Assembly (NCBI GenBank): GCA_902796215.1
Contig: CADBNY010000114.1
Coordinates: 1-11,657 of the forward strand
Length of the DNA stretch: 11,657 nucleotides
From: an uncultured Erysipelotrichaceae bacterium
GTDB taxonomy: Bacteria > Bacillota_I > Bacilli_A > RF39 > UBA660
Direction: 5' to 3'
Positions 1 through 6,155 of the stretch are shown piece after piece (positions within the stretch are counted from its first letter, which is position 1; each line of letters starts with the position of its first letter). The notes under the pieces were generated by a model that did not search any database, was not told the DNA's origin, and saw nothing but the letters and a program-made list of their open reading frames with translations. The position numbers were made by a program, and so were the translations under genes.

Positions 1-8
1 ACTATCTA

Positions 9-16
9 CTCCTTCT
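9..16 (-). promoter_or_regulatory. Ribosome binding site of the next gene, beyond the left edge
   Basis: The minus strand reads AGAAGGAG here and then runs 8 bases to the window edge with no start codon yet, so the start codon of another minus-strand gene should lie just outside. In many Firmicutes the gene after rpsP-khpA is rimM, but nothing of the protein is visible. The stretch from 17 to 88 holds no gene and no convincing terminator, so this gene may be co-transcribed with rpsP-khpA. Confidence 0.6.
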
Positions 17-88
17 AGAATAAAATTAATTTAATTATAAATCTTATTTTTTAGGGGAAAAATCTCCACACTTATTCTACACTAACTC

Positions 89-337
89 TTAAAACTTATC
101 AATGTCAATCTTAATATATTTATTATCCGCTAAAAAGCTACTTGCTTGAACTAAAGTACGAATTGCATTAGCAGTACGACCTTCTTTTCCAATTACTCGG
201 CCAATATCCTCTTCAGCAACTATTACTTGAATAAGCATAGTATTTTCTTCTTCTGTTGGAAATTCTTTAACACTAACACTATCTTTATGAATAACAAGTG
301 ATTTTACTATTGTTTCTACTAAATTCACCAAATCCAT
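89..337 (-). CDS. khpA: KH-domain RNA-binding protein KhpA
   Basis: This 82-residue protein is a single KH domain, the usual size for KhpA (YlqC family). The GxxG loop of the KH fold is GKEG at residues 50-53, followed by the expected helix (RTANAIRTLV), with beta strands on either side. KhpA is a cytoplasmic RNA-binding protein that in other Firmicutes pairs with KhpB/Jag and affects cell division and envelope growth through RNA; that role is inferred from the family. It starts 2 bases after the rpsP stop codon. Its AAGGAG ribosome binding site overlaps the end of rpsP, so the two genes are co-transcribed and probably translationally coupled. The rpsP-khpA order is the standard one. Confidence 0.93.
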   Translation of the reverse strand: MDLVNLVETIVKSLVIHKDSVSVKEFPTEEENTMLIQVIVAEEDIGRVIGKEGRTANAIRTLVQASSFLADNKYIKIDIDKF

Positions 338-339
338 AA

Positions 340-612
340 TTAATTATCTCCTTTTTTAGAAGCAGTAAACTTTTCCATAATTCCTGATTTTTTAAATAAA
401 TTATAAACAGTATTAGTAGGAATTGCTCCATTATGTAACCATTTTAATGCAAGTTCTTCATTTATATCTACCTTACATTCTCCAACTGGTGCATAAGTTC
501 CAATTAATTCTAAATATTGTCCATCTCTAGGACGTCTAGAATCAGTAGCAACAATTCTATAAGTTGGTTTCCCTTTTGCCCCTAATCGTGTTAATCTCAA
601 TTTAACAGCCAT
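340..612 (-). CDS. rpsP: 30S ribosomal protein S16
   Basis: This 90-residue protein is full length for bacterial S16, a small-subunit protein that binds 16S rRNA and helps assemble the 30S body. The N-terminal family signature is intact: MAVKLRLTRLGAKGKPTYRI, then VATDSRRPRDGQYLELIGTY and the NPVG-like segment YAPVGE. The second half has the conserved ALKWLHNGAIPT segment. The start codon has a GGAGGG ribosome binding site 5 bases upstream and lies about 30 bases below a perfect consensus promoter. It is the first gene of an operon with khpA, as in most Firmicutes. Confidence 0.98.
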   Translation of the reverse strand: MAVKLRLTRLGAKGKPTYRIVATDSRRPRDGQYLELIGTYAPVGECKVDINEELALKWLHNGAIPTNTVYNLFKKSGIMEKFTASKKGDN

Positions 613-642
613 ATTATCCCTCCATTTCTAAATATCGACATT

Positions 643-671
643 ATTATAATAAAAAAAGAATATGATGTCAA
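643..671 (-). promoter_or_regulatory. Consensus sigma-A promoter for rpsP-khpA
   Basis: On the minus strand TTGACA (666-671) and TATAAT (643-648) are separated by exactly 17 bases, a perfect match to the housekeeping promoter. Transcription should begin near 636, giving a leader of about 24 bases. I see no folded leader that could act in S16 autoregulation. Confidence 0.9.
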
Positions 672-764
672 CCTTTTTTTGTTAACACAAGAAAATCACT
701 TAAAACTAATACCAAAATCTTTTCCCAATATACTAAAAACCAAACTGATAAATGCTATCTTGTA

Positions 765-917
765 TCAAGCTACTACTTTTTTTATATTTAAAAAAAATAT
801 TATTATCTCTTCAATAACCTCATACCATCCAATTTTAGAATTTATCTCATAAGGAGTATTCCCAAACAAATTGTACTCTAAAATAGTACACTCTAAATTT
901 AATAAATTAATCGTTTT
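765..917 (-). pseudogene. Possible remnant of an ankyrin-repeat gene
   Basis: The gap between the rpsP promoter and cotE (672-982) holds no intact gene. One minus-strand open stretch of 50 codons, between TAG at 918-920 and TGA at 765-767, encodes a segment resembling the ankyrin consensus: NLFGNTPYEI, a short linker with G, then WYEVIEEIIIFFLN. The G-N-T-P turn, the Gly before the second helix and the VIExI pattern match D-x-x-G-x-T-P-L-x-x-A...G-x-x-x-V-V-x-x-L. It has no ATG with a ribosome binding site. Just upstream, another frame reads NVEND before a stop, which would fit a frameshifted earlier repeat. An ankyrin gene lies about 3.3 kb away. One repeat in AT-rich DNA is thin evidence, so chance similarity remains possible. 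Confidence 0.33.
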
Positions 918-982
918 CTACATTTTTATAGTATATATTAAGAATGATATTAATGAATAACTACAAACTGTTTATGGAACAC

Positions 983-1023
983 AAAAAAAGACTATATAGC
1001 CTTATTCTCATCTATATAGTCTT
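983..1023 (-). terminator. cotE terminator overlapping its stop codon
   Basis: On the minus strand AAGACTATATAG (1012-1023) and CTATATAGTCTT (988-999) form a perfect 12-base-pair stem with a 12-base loop, followed by a run of seven T. The cotE stop codon TAG (992-994) lies inside the descending arm, so the last ten or so codons of cotE supply the hairpin. Confidence 0.85.
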
Positions 1024-1531
1024 CATGAACTTGTTCTTCAATAGTATCCAGTGTTTCAATATCTTTATTTTCTTCTACTATTTCATCCCAAGGATCTTCT
1101 TCTAAATTTGCTTCTATTTTTACTTTAATATCTCCGACTAACTCAATACCCAATTCTTTTTCAATAATATAAACAATTTCATCATCAACAATATCTGCTT
1201 TAACACAATTTGGTTGTTTTAAACTACGAACGATAATTTCTTCACCATCTACATCATTATTAGATTTCATATGAATAACTTCATGGTAAGTATCACTACC
1301 ACGTATAACATCTGTTTTAGTATCATTATCATAAGAATACCAAATATTAACATCATAACTACCTGTTATAATAATATCATTTCCATTTTTAGTACCATTA
1401 AAATTATGATTAATAACCCAACAACCCAAAATAGTAGAAGGATTATCCACATGAATTTGATTTTTAGTAGTAAAAGTTTTTTTCCCTTTTGAAACAATGG
1501 CTTTTGTAACGATCTCTCTATAATTTGCCAT
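992..1531 (-). CDS. cotE: Outer spore coat morphogenetic protein CotE
   Basis: This 179-residue protein is close to B. subtilis CotE (181 residues) in length and recognisable sequence. Shared features are the N-terminal YREIVTKAIVSKGKK (residues 4-18), ILGCWVINHNF (35-45), SYDVNIWYSYDNDTKTDV (58-75), QPNC (106-109) and a strongly acidic tail (about 144-177). CotE is made in the mother cell, forms a ring around the forespore and is needed to assemble the outer coat; this role comes from B. subtilis. The start is fixed by GGGAGG, 5-6 bases upstream. It lies in the same direction downstream of miaB-ricA, as in B. subtilis, but one opposing gene intervenes and mutS does not follow. Its presence implies an endospore-forming organism. 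Confidence 0.93.
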   Translation of the reverse strand: MANYREIVTKAIVSKGKKTFTTKNQIHVDNPSTILGCWVINHNFNGTKNGNDIIITGSYDVNIWYSYDNDTKTDVIRGSDTYHEVIHMKSNNDVDGEEIIVRSLKQPNCVKADIVDDEIVYIIEKELGIELVGDIKVKIEANLEEDPWDEIVEENKDIETLDTIEEQVHEDYIDENKAI

Positions 1532-1547
1532 AGATTCCTCCCAGTTT

Positions 1548-1576
1548 AATATATGTAAAAACTTTAAAAAAAATAC
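1548..1576 (-). promoter_or_regulatory. Possible sigma-E-type promoter of cotE
   Basis: Upstream of cotE the minus strand has CATATATT (1548-1555), close to the sigma-E -10 consensus CATACAnT. Fourteen bases further upstream is GTATTTT (1570-1576), a partial match to the -35 pattern. No sigma-A promoter is evident. B. subtilis cotE is transcribed by sigma-E and sigma-K, so this fits, but such matches occur by chance in AT-rich DNA. Confidence 0.35.
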
Positions 1577-1593
1577 TAAAAACTAAAAATTAA

Positions 1594-1602
1594 TGATATA
1601 AT
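1594..1602 (+). promoter_or_regulatory. Extended -10 promoter of the plus-strand gene
   Basis: TGATATAAT is an extended -10 element (TG, one base, TATAAT). The hexamer 17 bases upstream (TACTAA) is a poor -35, so the TG extension would carry the promoter. The start codon follows 24 bases later, with AAGGAG at 1614-1619. Confidence 0.55.
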
Positions 1603-1626
1603 AAAAAAAGAATAAGGAGTGATTTT

Positions 1627-2253
1627 ATGGCATCTGCAATTATCCATCTAGCTATAGCAAAAAAAGTAAATGAAAAAATAAAAGTAGAAAATAAAAAAGA
1701 TTATTATTTAGGAGCAATCGCTCCAGATATTTCAAAACAAATAGGAGAAAGCAGAGAAAAATCTCATTTTTTAATTAATACAAAAAAAGAAATGCCAAAC
1801 ATAGAACTATTTAAAAAAAGATATCCAACTTTTATGTATAATTCCTTCGATTTAGGATATTTCATACATCTATATGCCGATAAATATTGGAGAAAAGATT
1901 TTCTACCTACAATAAAAAAAGATAATTTTATAAAATTAATAAATGGTTCTTTTATAAAATCAACAGAAGAGGAAATTAATGAAATGATCTATTCTGATTA
2001 TACAAATTTAAATATAAAAATAATTGAAGAATTTGACTTAGATTTGTCACTATTTTATGAAGATTTCATAATACCAAAAACAAACATAAAAGAAATACCA
2101 ACAAATAAATTAGATATATTAATTAATAAAATGGGTTTATTAATAGAAAATTCAAAATCAGAAAAAACCTATACTTTAGATATAAAAGAAATAAAAAATT
2201 TTATAGAAAATATAGCAAATAAACTCATAAAAGAATTAGAAATATATTATTAA
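1627..2253 (+). CDS. Zinc-dependent phospholipase C-like protein
   Basis: This 208-residue protein resembles the Zn_dep_PLPC family (phospholipase C / S1-P1 nuclease-like helical fold). Visible family features are the N-terminal ASAIIHLAIAKKV with His7, the YLGAIAPDI segment with Asp34 (28-35), His47 in KSHF, and GYFIHLYADKYW with His81 and Asp85 (78-88). These His/Asp positions are plausible metal ligands. There is no signal peptide, so it should be cytoplasmic, unlike secreted clostridial alpha-toxin. Substrate and physiological role are unknown and phospholipase activity is not implied. It is the only plus-strand gene here, has its own promoter and an AAGGAG ribosome binding site 7 bases before ATG, and sits between ricA and cotE. 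Its lysine- and isoleucine-rich composition matches the surroundings. Confidence 0.7.
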   Translation: MASAIIHLAIAKKVNEKIKVENKKDYYLGAIAPDISKQIGESREKSHFLINTKKEMPNIELFKKRYPTFMYNSFDLGYFIHLYADKYWRKDFLPTIKKDNFIKLINGSFIKSTEEEINEMIYSDYTNLNIKIIEEFDLDLSLFYEDFIIPKTNIKEIPTNKLDILINKMGLLIENSKSEKTYTLDIKEIKNFIENIANKLIKELEIYY

Positions 2254-2286
2254 AAAGACGTATTTTTATATAAAAAATACGTCTTT
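2254..2286. terminator. Bidirectional terminator between the phospholipase-like gene and ricA
   Basis: AAAGACGTATTTTT (2254-2267) and its exact complement (2273-2286) form a 14-base-pair stem with a 5-base loop between two convergent genes. Read on the minus strand it is followed by TTTTT, which suits the end of miaB-ricA. The plus-strand T run is interrupted and weaker. Confidence 0.85.
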
Positions 2287-2288
2287 CA

Positions 2289-2624
2289 TTATTCTTCAAT
2301 ATTATTTAATAAATGAAAAAAATAATCATTTAACTCATCCCGAACATAATCTATTTTTTCATTTATAATCTCTAAATTTTGCATATAAGCAGAATAAATT
2401 GGAATATCACTTAACTGATTAATTAGTTTTTCTAGCTCTTTTTTTATAGATTCATCATAATAACTTTTAACATATTTTTTTTGATATTCTTTTACTTCCT
2501 TTATTAATTGTAAAATATCCTCATTAGAATCCATTTTTTCTTTTAATAAAATACAATTTTTATATTCTTTTGAATTCTTAATACAATCAATTACTTCTTT
2601 TAAAGATTTATTTACACTTTCCAT
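2289..2624 (-). CDS. ricA: YlbF/YmcA family protein, probable RicA
   Basis: This 111-residue, almost entirely helical protein matches the YlbF/YmcA family: an N-terminal helix with S-x-E-Y, then a long coiled segment (DILQLIKEVKEYQKKYV, about 36-52) and a central amphipathic helix. In B. subtilis YmcA (RicA) with YlbF (RicF) and YaaT (RicT) stimulates RNase Y processing of mRNAs and affects sporulation, competence and biofilm formation. Assignment as RicA rather than RicF rests mainly on position: it overlaps the 3' end of miaB by 17 bases, as expected for the ymcB-ymcA pair. Its TGGAG ribosome binding site lies within miaB. It is about 30 residues shorter than B. subtilis YmcA as I recall it and has no Cys near the C terminus; the only two are Cys14 and Cys24. 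Confidence 0.78.
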   Translation of the reverse strand: MESVNKSLKEVIDCIKNSKEYKNCILLKEKMDSNEDILQLIKEVKEYQKKYVKSYYDESIKKELEKLINQLSDIPIYSAYMQNLEIINEKIDYVRDELNDYFFHLLNNIEE

Positions 2625-4020
2625 CTAAACTCCATGTCTTAGCCGATGTAATTAAAACATCAACTATTTCCCCCATTTCTAAATCTTTTTCACTTACAAA
2701 ATTAATCAATTTATTAGTTTCACTATATCCATAATACATATTTTTCTTTTCACTAATACCTTCAACTAATACTTTTAAAGTAGCCCCTTCCAACTTTTTA
2801 TTATTCTCTAAAAAATAATAATTCACCACTTTATTTAAACGTTGTAATCTTTCTTCCTTTTCAGAAATTGAAACATTATCTTTCAACTTACAAGCAGGAG
2901 TCCCATCTCTAGAAGAAAAAACAAAAGTAAACGCATTATCATATTGACACTCATGTACTAAGCTTATTGTCTCCAAAAAATCCTCCTCAGTTTCCCCAGG
3001 AAAACCAACAATAATATCAGTAGAAATACTAACATTTGGTACAGTATCTTTTATTTTATGAAATAATTCCAAATAACTCTCGCGAGTATAACGACGTCCC
3101 ATCAATTTTAAAATTCGATTTGATCCACTCTGAACAGGTAAATGAATACTAGGCATAATATTAGGATATTTTCCAAGAACCTCAATCATTTTATCTGTAA
3201 AATCCCATGGATGAGAAGTCATAAAACGAATTCTTGGAATATCTTTCTTAGCAATTTCTTCTAATAAATCTCCCAAATTATAATCATTATACAAATCTTT
3301 TCCATAAGCATTAACATTTTGACCTAATAAAGTAACTTCTTTATATCCATCACAAATTAAATCATCTACTTCCTTTAAAATATCTTCTTTTGCTCTACTT
3401 CTCTCTCTCCCTCTAGTATACGGAACAATACAATAGGTACAGAACTTGTTACACCCATAAATAATATTGACATAAGCCTTAAATGGATTAACTCTAACAA
3501 CTGGTAATCCCTCATATAAATCTCCCTCACGAGAGAAAACTTCAACTTGCTGCAAATTATTTTCAATAGCAGCATCAATAACATTAGGAAGTTGATATAA
3601 ATTATGAGTTCCCAAAACAAAATTAACAAACTTATAATCCCTTAGTATTTCATCAACAACACTAACTTCTTGAGCCATACAACCACAAACACCAATAATA
3701 AGTCCCTTTTTTTCATTCTTTAAATGTTTTAATCGCCCAAGCATACCAAAAGCCTTATTATGAGCATTTTCACGGATACTACAGGTATTTAATAAAACTA
3801 AATCTGCATCCAAATAAGAATCTGCCAAAGTAAATCCTAATTCTTCCAATAAAGCAGCAATATTTTCACTATCATGTTCATTCATTTGACATCCATAAGT
3901 CTTTATAAAGTAGCTCTTATTTCGATATTTATTCCTTAATTCATCACTAAATTTAAAGGAAACTCTTTTATATCCCCTTTTATCTCTAGTTCTAGCATCT
4001 TTATAATCAGGCAAATGCAT
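2608..4020 (-). CDS. miaB: tRNA-2-methylthio-N6-dimethylallyladenosine synthase MiaB
   Basis: This 470-residue radical-SAM methylthiotransferase adds the 2-methylthio group to i6A37 of tRNAs reading UNN codons. The three expected parts are present. The N-terminal domain has auxiliary-cluster cysteines Cys44 (KTYGCQMNEHDSE), Cys80 (NTCSIRENA, typical of MiaB) and Cys114. The radical-SAM domain has the CxxxCxxC motif CNKFCTYC (Cys190, Cys194, Cys197) followed by IVPYTRGRERSR. A TRAM domain lies at about 400-470. Length is normal; an N-terminal extension of about 35 residues before SYFIKTYGC is usual in Bacilli. The start has GGGGTG about 6 bases upstream and its own promoter. It is followed by ricA with a 17-base overlap. 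Confidence 0.97.
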   Translation of the reverse strand: MHLPDYKDARTRDKRGYKRVSFKFSDELRNKYRNKSYFIKTYGCQMNEHDSENIAALLEELGFTLADSYLDADLVLLNTCSIRENAHNKAFGMLGRLKHLKNEKKGLIIGVCGCMAQEVSVVDEILRDYKFVNFVLGTHNLYQLPNVIDAAIENNLQQVEVFSREGDLYEGLPVVRVNPFKAYVNIIYGCNKFCTYCIVPYTRGRERSRAKEDILKEVDDLICDGYKEVTLLGQNVNAYGKDLYNDYNLGDLLEEIAKKDIPRIRFMTSHPWDFTDKMIEVLGKYPNIMPSIHLPVQSGSNRILKLMGRRYTRESYLELFHKIKDTVPNVSISTDIIVGFPGETEEDFLETISLVHECQYDNAFTFVFSSRDGTPACKLKDNVSISEKEERLQRLNKVVNYYFLENNKKLEGATLKVLVEGISEKKNMYYGYSETNKLINFVSEKDLEMGEIVDVLITSAKTWSLDGKCK

Positions 4021-4050
4021 AATTTCACCCCATTTCTTATATTCCTATAT

Positions 4051-4079
4051 ATGATAACCTAAAAAAAAGAATAACTCAA
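4051..4079 (-). promoter_or_regulatory. Promoter of miaB-ricA
   Basis: On the minus strand TTGAGT (4074-4079) and TATCAT (4051-4056) are 17 bases apart, a good sigma-A match (4/6 and 5/6). The -35 hexamer lies inside the 3' arm of the hairpin ending the preceding ankyrin gene, so terminator and promoter overlap. Confidence 0.6.
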
Positions 4080-4098
4080 GCTAAGAAGTTATCTTTTT
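4061..4098 (-). terminator. Terminator of the ankyrin-repeat gene
   Basis: The minus strand has AAAAAGATAACT (4087-4098), a 10-base loop, then AGTTATTCTTTTT (4064-4076), giving a 12-base-pair stem with one bulged T. The 3' arm runs into eight T. It begins about 17 bases after the ankyrin gene stop codon. Confidence 0.7.
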
Positions 4099-4114
4099 AA
4101 TTTTTTATGGCACT

Positions 4115-4786
4115 TTAAGCAATAAGCAGTGCACTAATAATTGAATCTAATAATAATAATTGATTATTCATAATGTCCCTTTTTATTGCTTCCATATTTT
4201 TACGAATATTGTCAACTAATTCTCTTACTTTCATATCAAGATTTTTTTTCTCTAGACTTGAAACAATAATATTTAAATTTGTAATCTTAGAATACTTTCC
4301 ATAAAACTTGCTTTTAATACTTGCATTTAATAAGTTTATAAAAGAAAATATATCAATATTATCAAATCTCTTGTCCTCTAAAATCTTAAAAGCAGTACAC
4401 AAATAATGATTAGAAAGAGCAATATCCATAGCCGTTTGTCCCTTATTATTTTTTATATTTGGTAAATAGTTCTTTTTCTTCGTTAATTGCTCCATTATTT
4501 TTACAGCCATAGCTGAATCATCTTGAGCTAAAATATGACCAAATGTATTTCCTTCTTCATTTTGATGATTAACATTCCAATTTCTTTTTTTCATAACTTC
4601 TAATACTAAATCATATTGTTTAGCCTTCAACAATCTAGTAACAGCATCATTACCAATACCATCTATTACATTAACATTAATTTCATTATTAAAAATTAAA
4701 TCTCCTATTTTTTCATATTCAAAAGATTTAAATAAAGAAGATACTAATCTTTTTTCCTCTACACATGCTACAAAATTTTTTTTCAT
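4115..4786 (-). CDS. Small ankyrin-repeat protein
   Basis: This 223-residue protein has about three degenerate ankyrin repeats: residues 37-70 (NVNVIDGIGNDAVTRLL), 71-106 (NVNHQNEEGNTFGHILAQ) and about 109-138 (PNIKNNKGQTAMDIALSN). A helical, lysine-rich C-terminal part (about 145-223) ends in a hydrophobic LLLLDSIISALLIA. Ankyrin repeats bind other proteins; the partner is unknown. There is no signal peptide, and the tail might pack against a membrane or a partner. I start it at the ATG at 4786. This has AGAGGTG 4 bases upstream, whereas the in-frame ATG at 4810 has no ribosome binding site and falls at the predicted transcription start. It is a single-gene unit with strong promoter and terminator. 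A possible fragment of a similar gene lies at 765-917. Confidence 0.85.
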   Translation of the reverse strand: MKKNFVACVEEKRLVSSLFKSFEYEKIGDLIFNNEINVNVIDGIGNDAVTRLLKAKQYDLVLEVMKKRNWNVNHQNEEGNTFGHILAQDDSAMAVKIMEQLTKKKNYLPNIKNNKGQTAMDIALSNHYLCTAFKILEDKRFDNIDIFSFINLLNASIKSKFYGKYSKITNLNIIVSSLEKKNLDMKVRELVDNIRKNMEAIKRDIMNNQLLLLDSIISALLIA

Positions 4787-4816
4787 AAAACACCTCTTTA
4801 CACGTGACATTTAAAT

Positions 4817-4845
4817 ATTCTAGCAAAACACATAAAAGGTGTCAA
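4817..4845 (-). promoter_or_regulatory. Strong promoter of the ankyrin-repeat gene
   Basis: On the minus strand TTGACA (4840-4845), a 17-base spacer and TAGAAT (4817-4822) preceded by TGC give a consensus -35 with an extended -10. Transcription should start near 4810, which excludes efficient use of the ATG there and supports the start at 4786. Confidence 0.85.
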
Positions 4846-4906
4846 ATACCCTACAGACTGTGGTATAAAAAATTTTTATTGCCATATTCTTGTTAAAGTA
4901 CAAACC

Positions 4907-4933
4907 AAAAAAGAAAAAGTCAAGAAGACTTTT
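4907..4933 (-). terminator. Terminator downstream of the unknown gene
   Basis: The minus strand reads AAAAGTC (4927-4933), loop TTCTT, GACTTTT (4915-4921), then a T-rich run. It lies about 105 bases past the stop codon of the 5039-5992 gene. The other strand also has a T run after the stem, so it may work both ways. Nothing else is apparent between 4934 and 5038. Confidence 0.65.
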
Positions 4934-5038
4934 CATTTTTTTCACACTAAGAAATAAATAATTTATATAAAACTAATAAGTTTCAAATAGAGCAATAGAT
5001 CATGTCTTTTTTATTTGCTATTTTTCTACTACTACATA

Positions 5039-5992
5039 TTACATCCTTGATGATTTGATTAACCCTTTTACAATAGAAATACTTTTATTATCACAATCTA
5101 GTAAAAATTTATAATTTTCTTTAGCTTCTTGTGGCGTAATTTCCTCTATTTTACCACTTTCAGAGGCTACATCATGATAGTATATAGCTCGATCAGGAAA
5201 GATTAAAATATTAGGTTTCATATTGCTTAATCGTGCCGCATATTCCCAAGAACCATCCCTTGTTGATTTTTCAGTTTCAATTTTATCTACCAACCAAGAT
5301 CTAAAATAGTTAGCTCTATAACGTGTTCTTCTCTCCATTTCAGCTATAAAATCCTCATATTCTTTATTAATAGAACCATGATCATATAACAAAAGATTCA
5401 CACTTACCCCTTTAGCTAATCTTTCACTGATTATGTCATACATTGCTGAAAAAACTTCATACAATTCTTCTGGATATCTAAAGTTTGACTTTGCATCATA
5501 AAATGAGCAAGATTCATATTCTAATCTTAATCCCATCGCTGATAAAAGAAACTTTAAAATAGAAAAAACATATAAATCAAGATTTTGATTTTCTGTCAAC
5601 CTATCAACTATATAAGTATGTAAAATTTCTTCAGCTGTTGGTATTAGAAATGGCTTTTTTCTATTAATCATTTTTCCCCCATATTTTTCTCTTAGGTTTT
5701 CATAAAATTCAGTATTCTCTTGAGCATTCCTTACAACTTCATCACAAATTTCATCATCAATAATTTCAAATCCTACATCTTTACCATATTCATCCTTACA
5801 TAGTTTTACAGCTTTTCCTATCTCAAAATCATCATAATTTTTAACACCATCTATATCATGATAATCATAAAAGCAGCCTGTTTGATGATCTATTTTAGCT
5901 CCTAATATACTATTAGCATAAAAAAATTCACTATGATAACACTGTTTTTCAATTACATAATAATTTTCTTCATCTTTACAATTATTATTCAT
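5039..5992 (-). CDS. Protein of unknown function, 317 residues
   Basis: I do not recognise this protein. It looks soluble, with no signal peptide and no clear membrane helix, and it is acidic in its N-terminal third. Visible landmarks are YDYHDIDGVKNYDDFEIG (about 42-59), a helical central part around FLIPTAEEILHTYIVDRL (about 115-132) and LKFLLSAMGLRLEYE (about 146-160). A charged stretch MERRTRYRANYFRSWLVDK (about 219-237) follows, then a C-terminal part with NILIFPDRAIYYHD (about 260-273) and FLLDCDN. The start is placed at ATG 5992, 8 bases after AAGGAG; a GTG three codons upstream abuts that site and is unlikely. It is a single-gene unit with a perfect consensus promoter and its own terminator, so it is probably well expressed in growing cells. 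Confidence 0.8.
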   Translation of the reverse strand: MNNNCKDEENYYVIEKQCYHSEFFYANSILGAKIDHQTGCFYDYHDIDGVKNYDDFEIGKAVKLCKDEYGKDVGFEIIDDEICDEVVRNAQENTEFYENLREKYGGKMINRKKPFLIPTAEEILHTYIVDRLTENQNLDLYVFSILKFLLSAMGLRLEYESCSFYDAKSNFRYPEELYEVFSAMYDIISERLAKGVSVNLLLYDHGSINKEYEDFIAEMERRTRYRANYFRSWLVDKIETEKSTRDGSWEYAARLSNMKPNILIFPDRAIYYHDVASESGKIEEITPQEAKENYKFLLDCDNKSISIVKGLIKSSRM

Positions 5993-6013
5993 AAAGTACA
6001 CTCCTTCGCTGAT

Positions 6014-6042
6014 ATTATATATTTCTGTTTACAAAATGTCAA
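6014..6042 (-). promoter_or_regulatory. Perfect consensus promoter of the unknown gene
   Basis: On the minus strand TTGACA (6037-6042) and TATAAT (6014-6019) are separated by 17 bases, a perfect sigma-A match equal to that of rpsP. Transcription should begin near 6007, leaving a leader of only about 15 bases that is mostly the ribosome binding site. Confidence 0.9.
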
Positions 6043-6114
6043 TTTTCAACAAAGACCTAGAACCATAGACTTTTATAAAGTAAATTACAATATTAAATAT
6101 ATCTATTTTAATTT

Positions 6115-6139
6115 AAAAAAGCCACAAAATGTGACTTTT
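6115..6139 (-). terminator. Terminator of the ydjGHI operon
   Basis: The minus strand reads AAAAGTCACA (6130-6139), loop TTT, TGTGGCTTTT (6117-6126) with one G-T wobble, then further T. The stem of 10 base pairs begins 16 bases after the ydjI stop codon. Confidence 0.88.
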
Positions 6140-6155
6140 ATAAACTAAATTATTA

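Noticed and set aside
36..80. Possible promoter (TATAAT) and weak GGAGA/TCCCC hairpin after khpA
   Set aside because: There is no acceptable -35 at 16-18 bases, and the hairpin has a mismatch and few pairs, so neither a promoter nor a terminator can be supported.
871..892. Short inverted repeat GTACT...AGTAC and repeated TAGTAC-like words
   Set aside because: The stem is only 5 base pairs in AT-rich DNA, has no T run, and is unremarkable beside the stronger signals here.
1271..1492. Plus-strand open frame antisense to cotE
   Set aside because: It is isoleucine- and asparagine-rich filler opposite a recognised gene, with no ribosome binding site.
3375..3629. Minus-strand open frame of 84 codons inside miaB
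   Set aside because: It lies wholly in another frame of a clearly conserved gene and has a composition typical of a shadow frame.
5933..6148. Plus-strand open frame of 71 codons
   Set aside because: It overlaps the start, promoter and terminator region of minus-strand genes, is low in complexity, and has no ribosome binding site.
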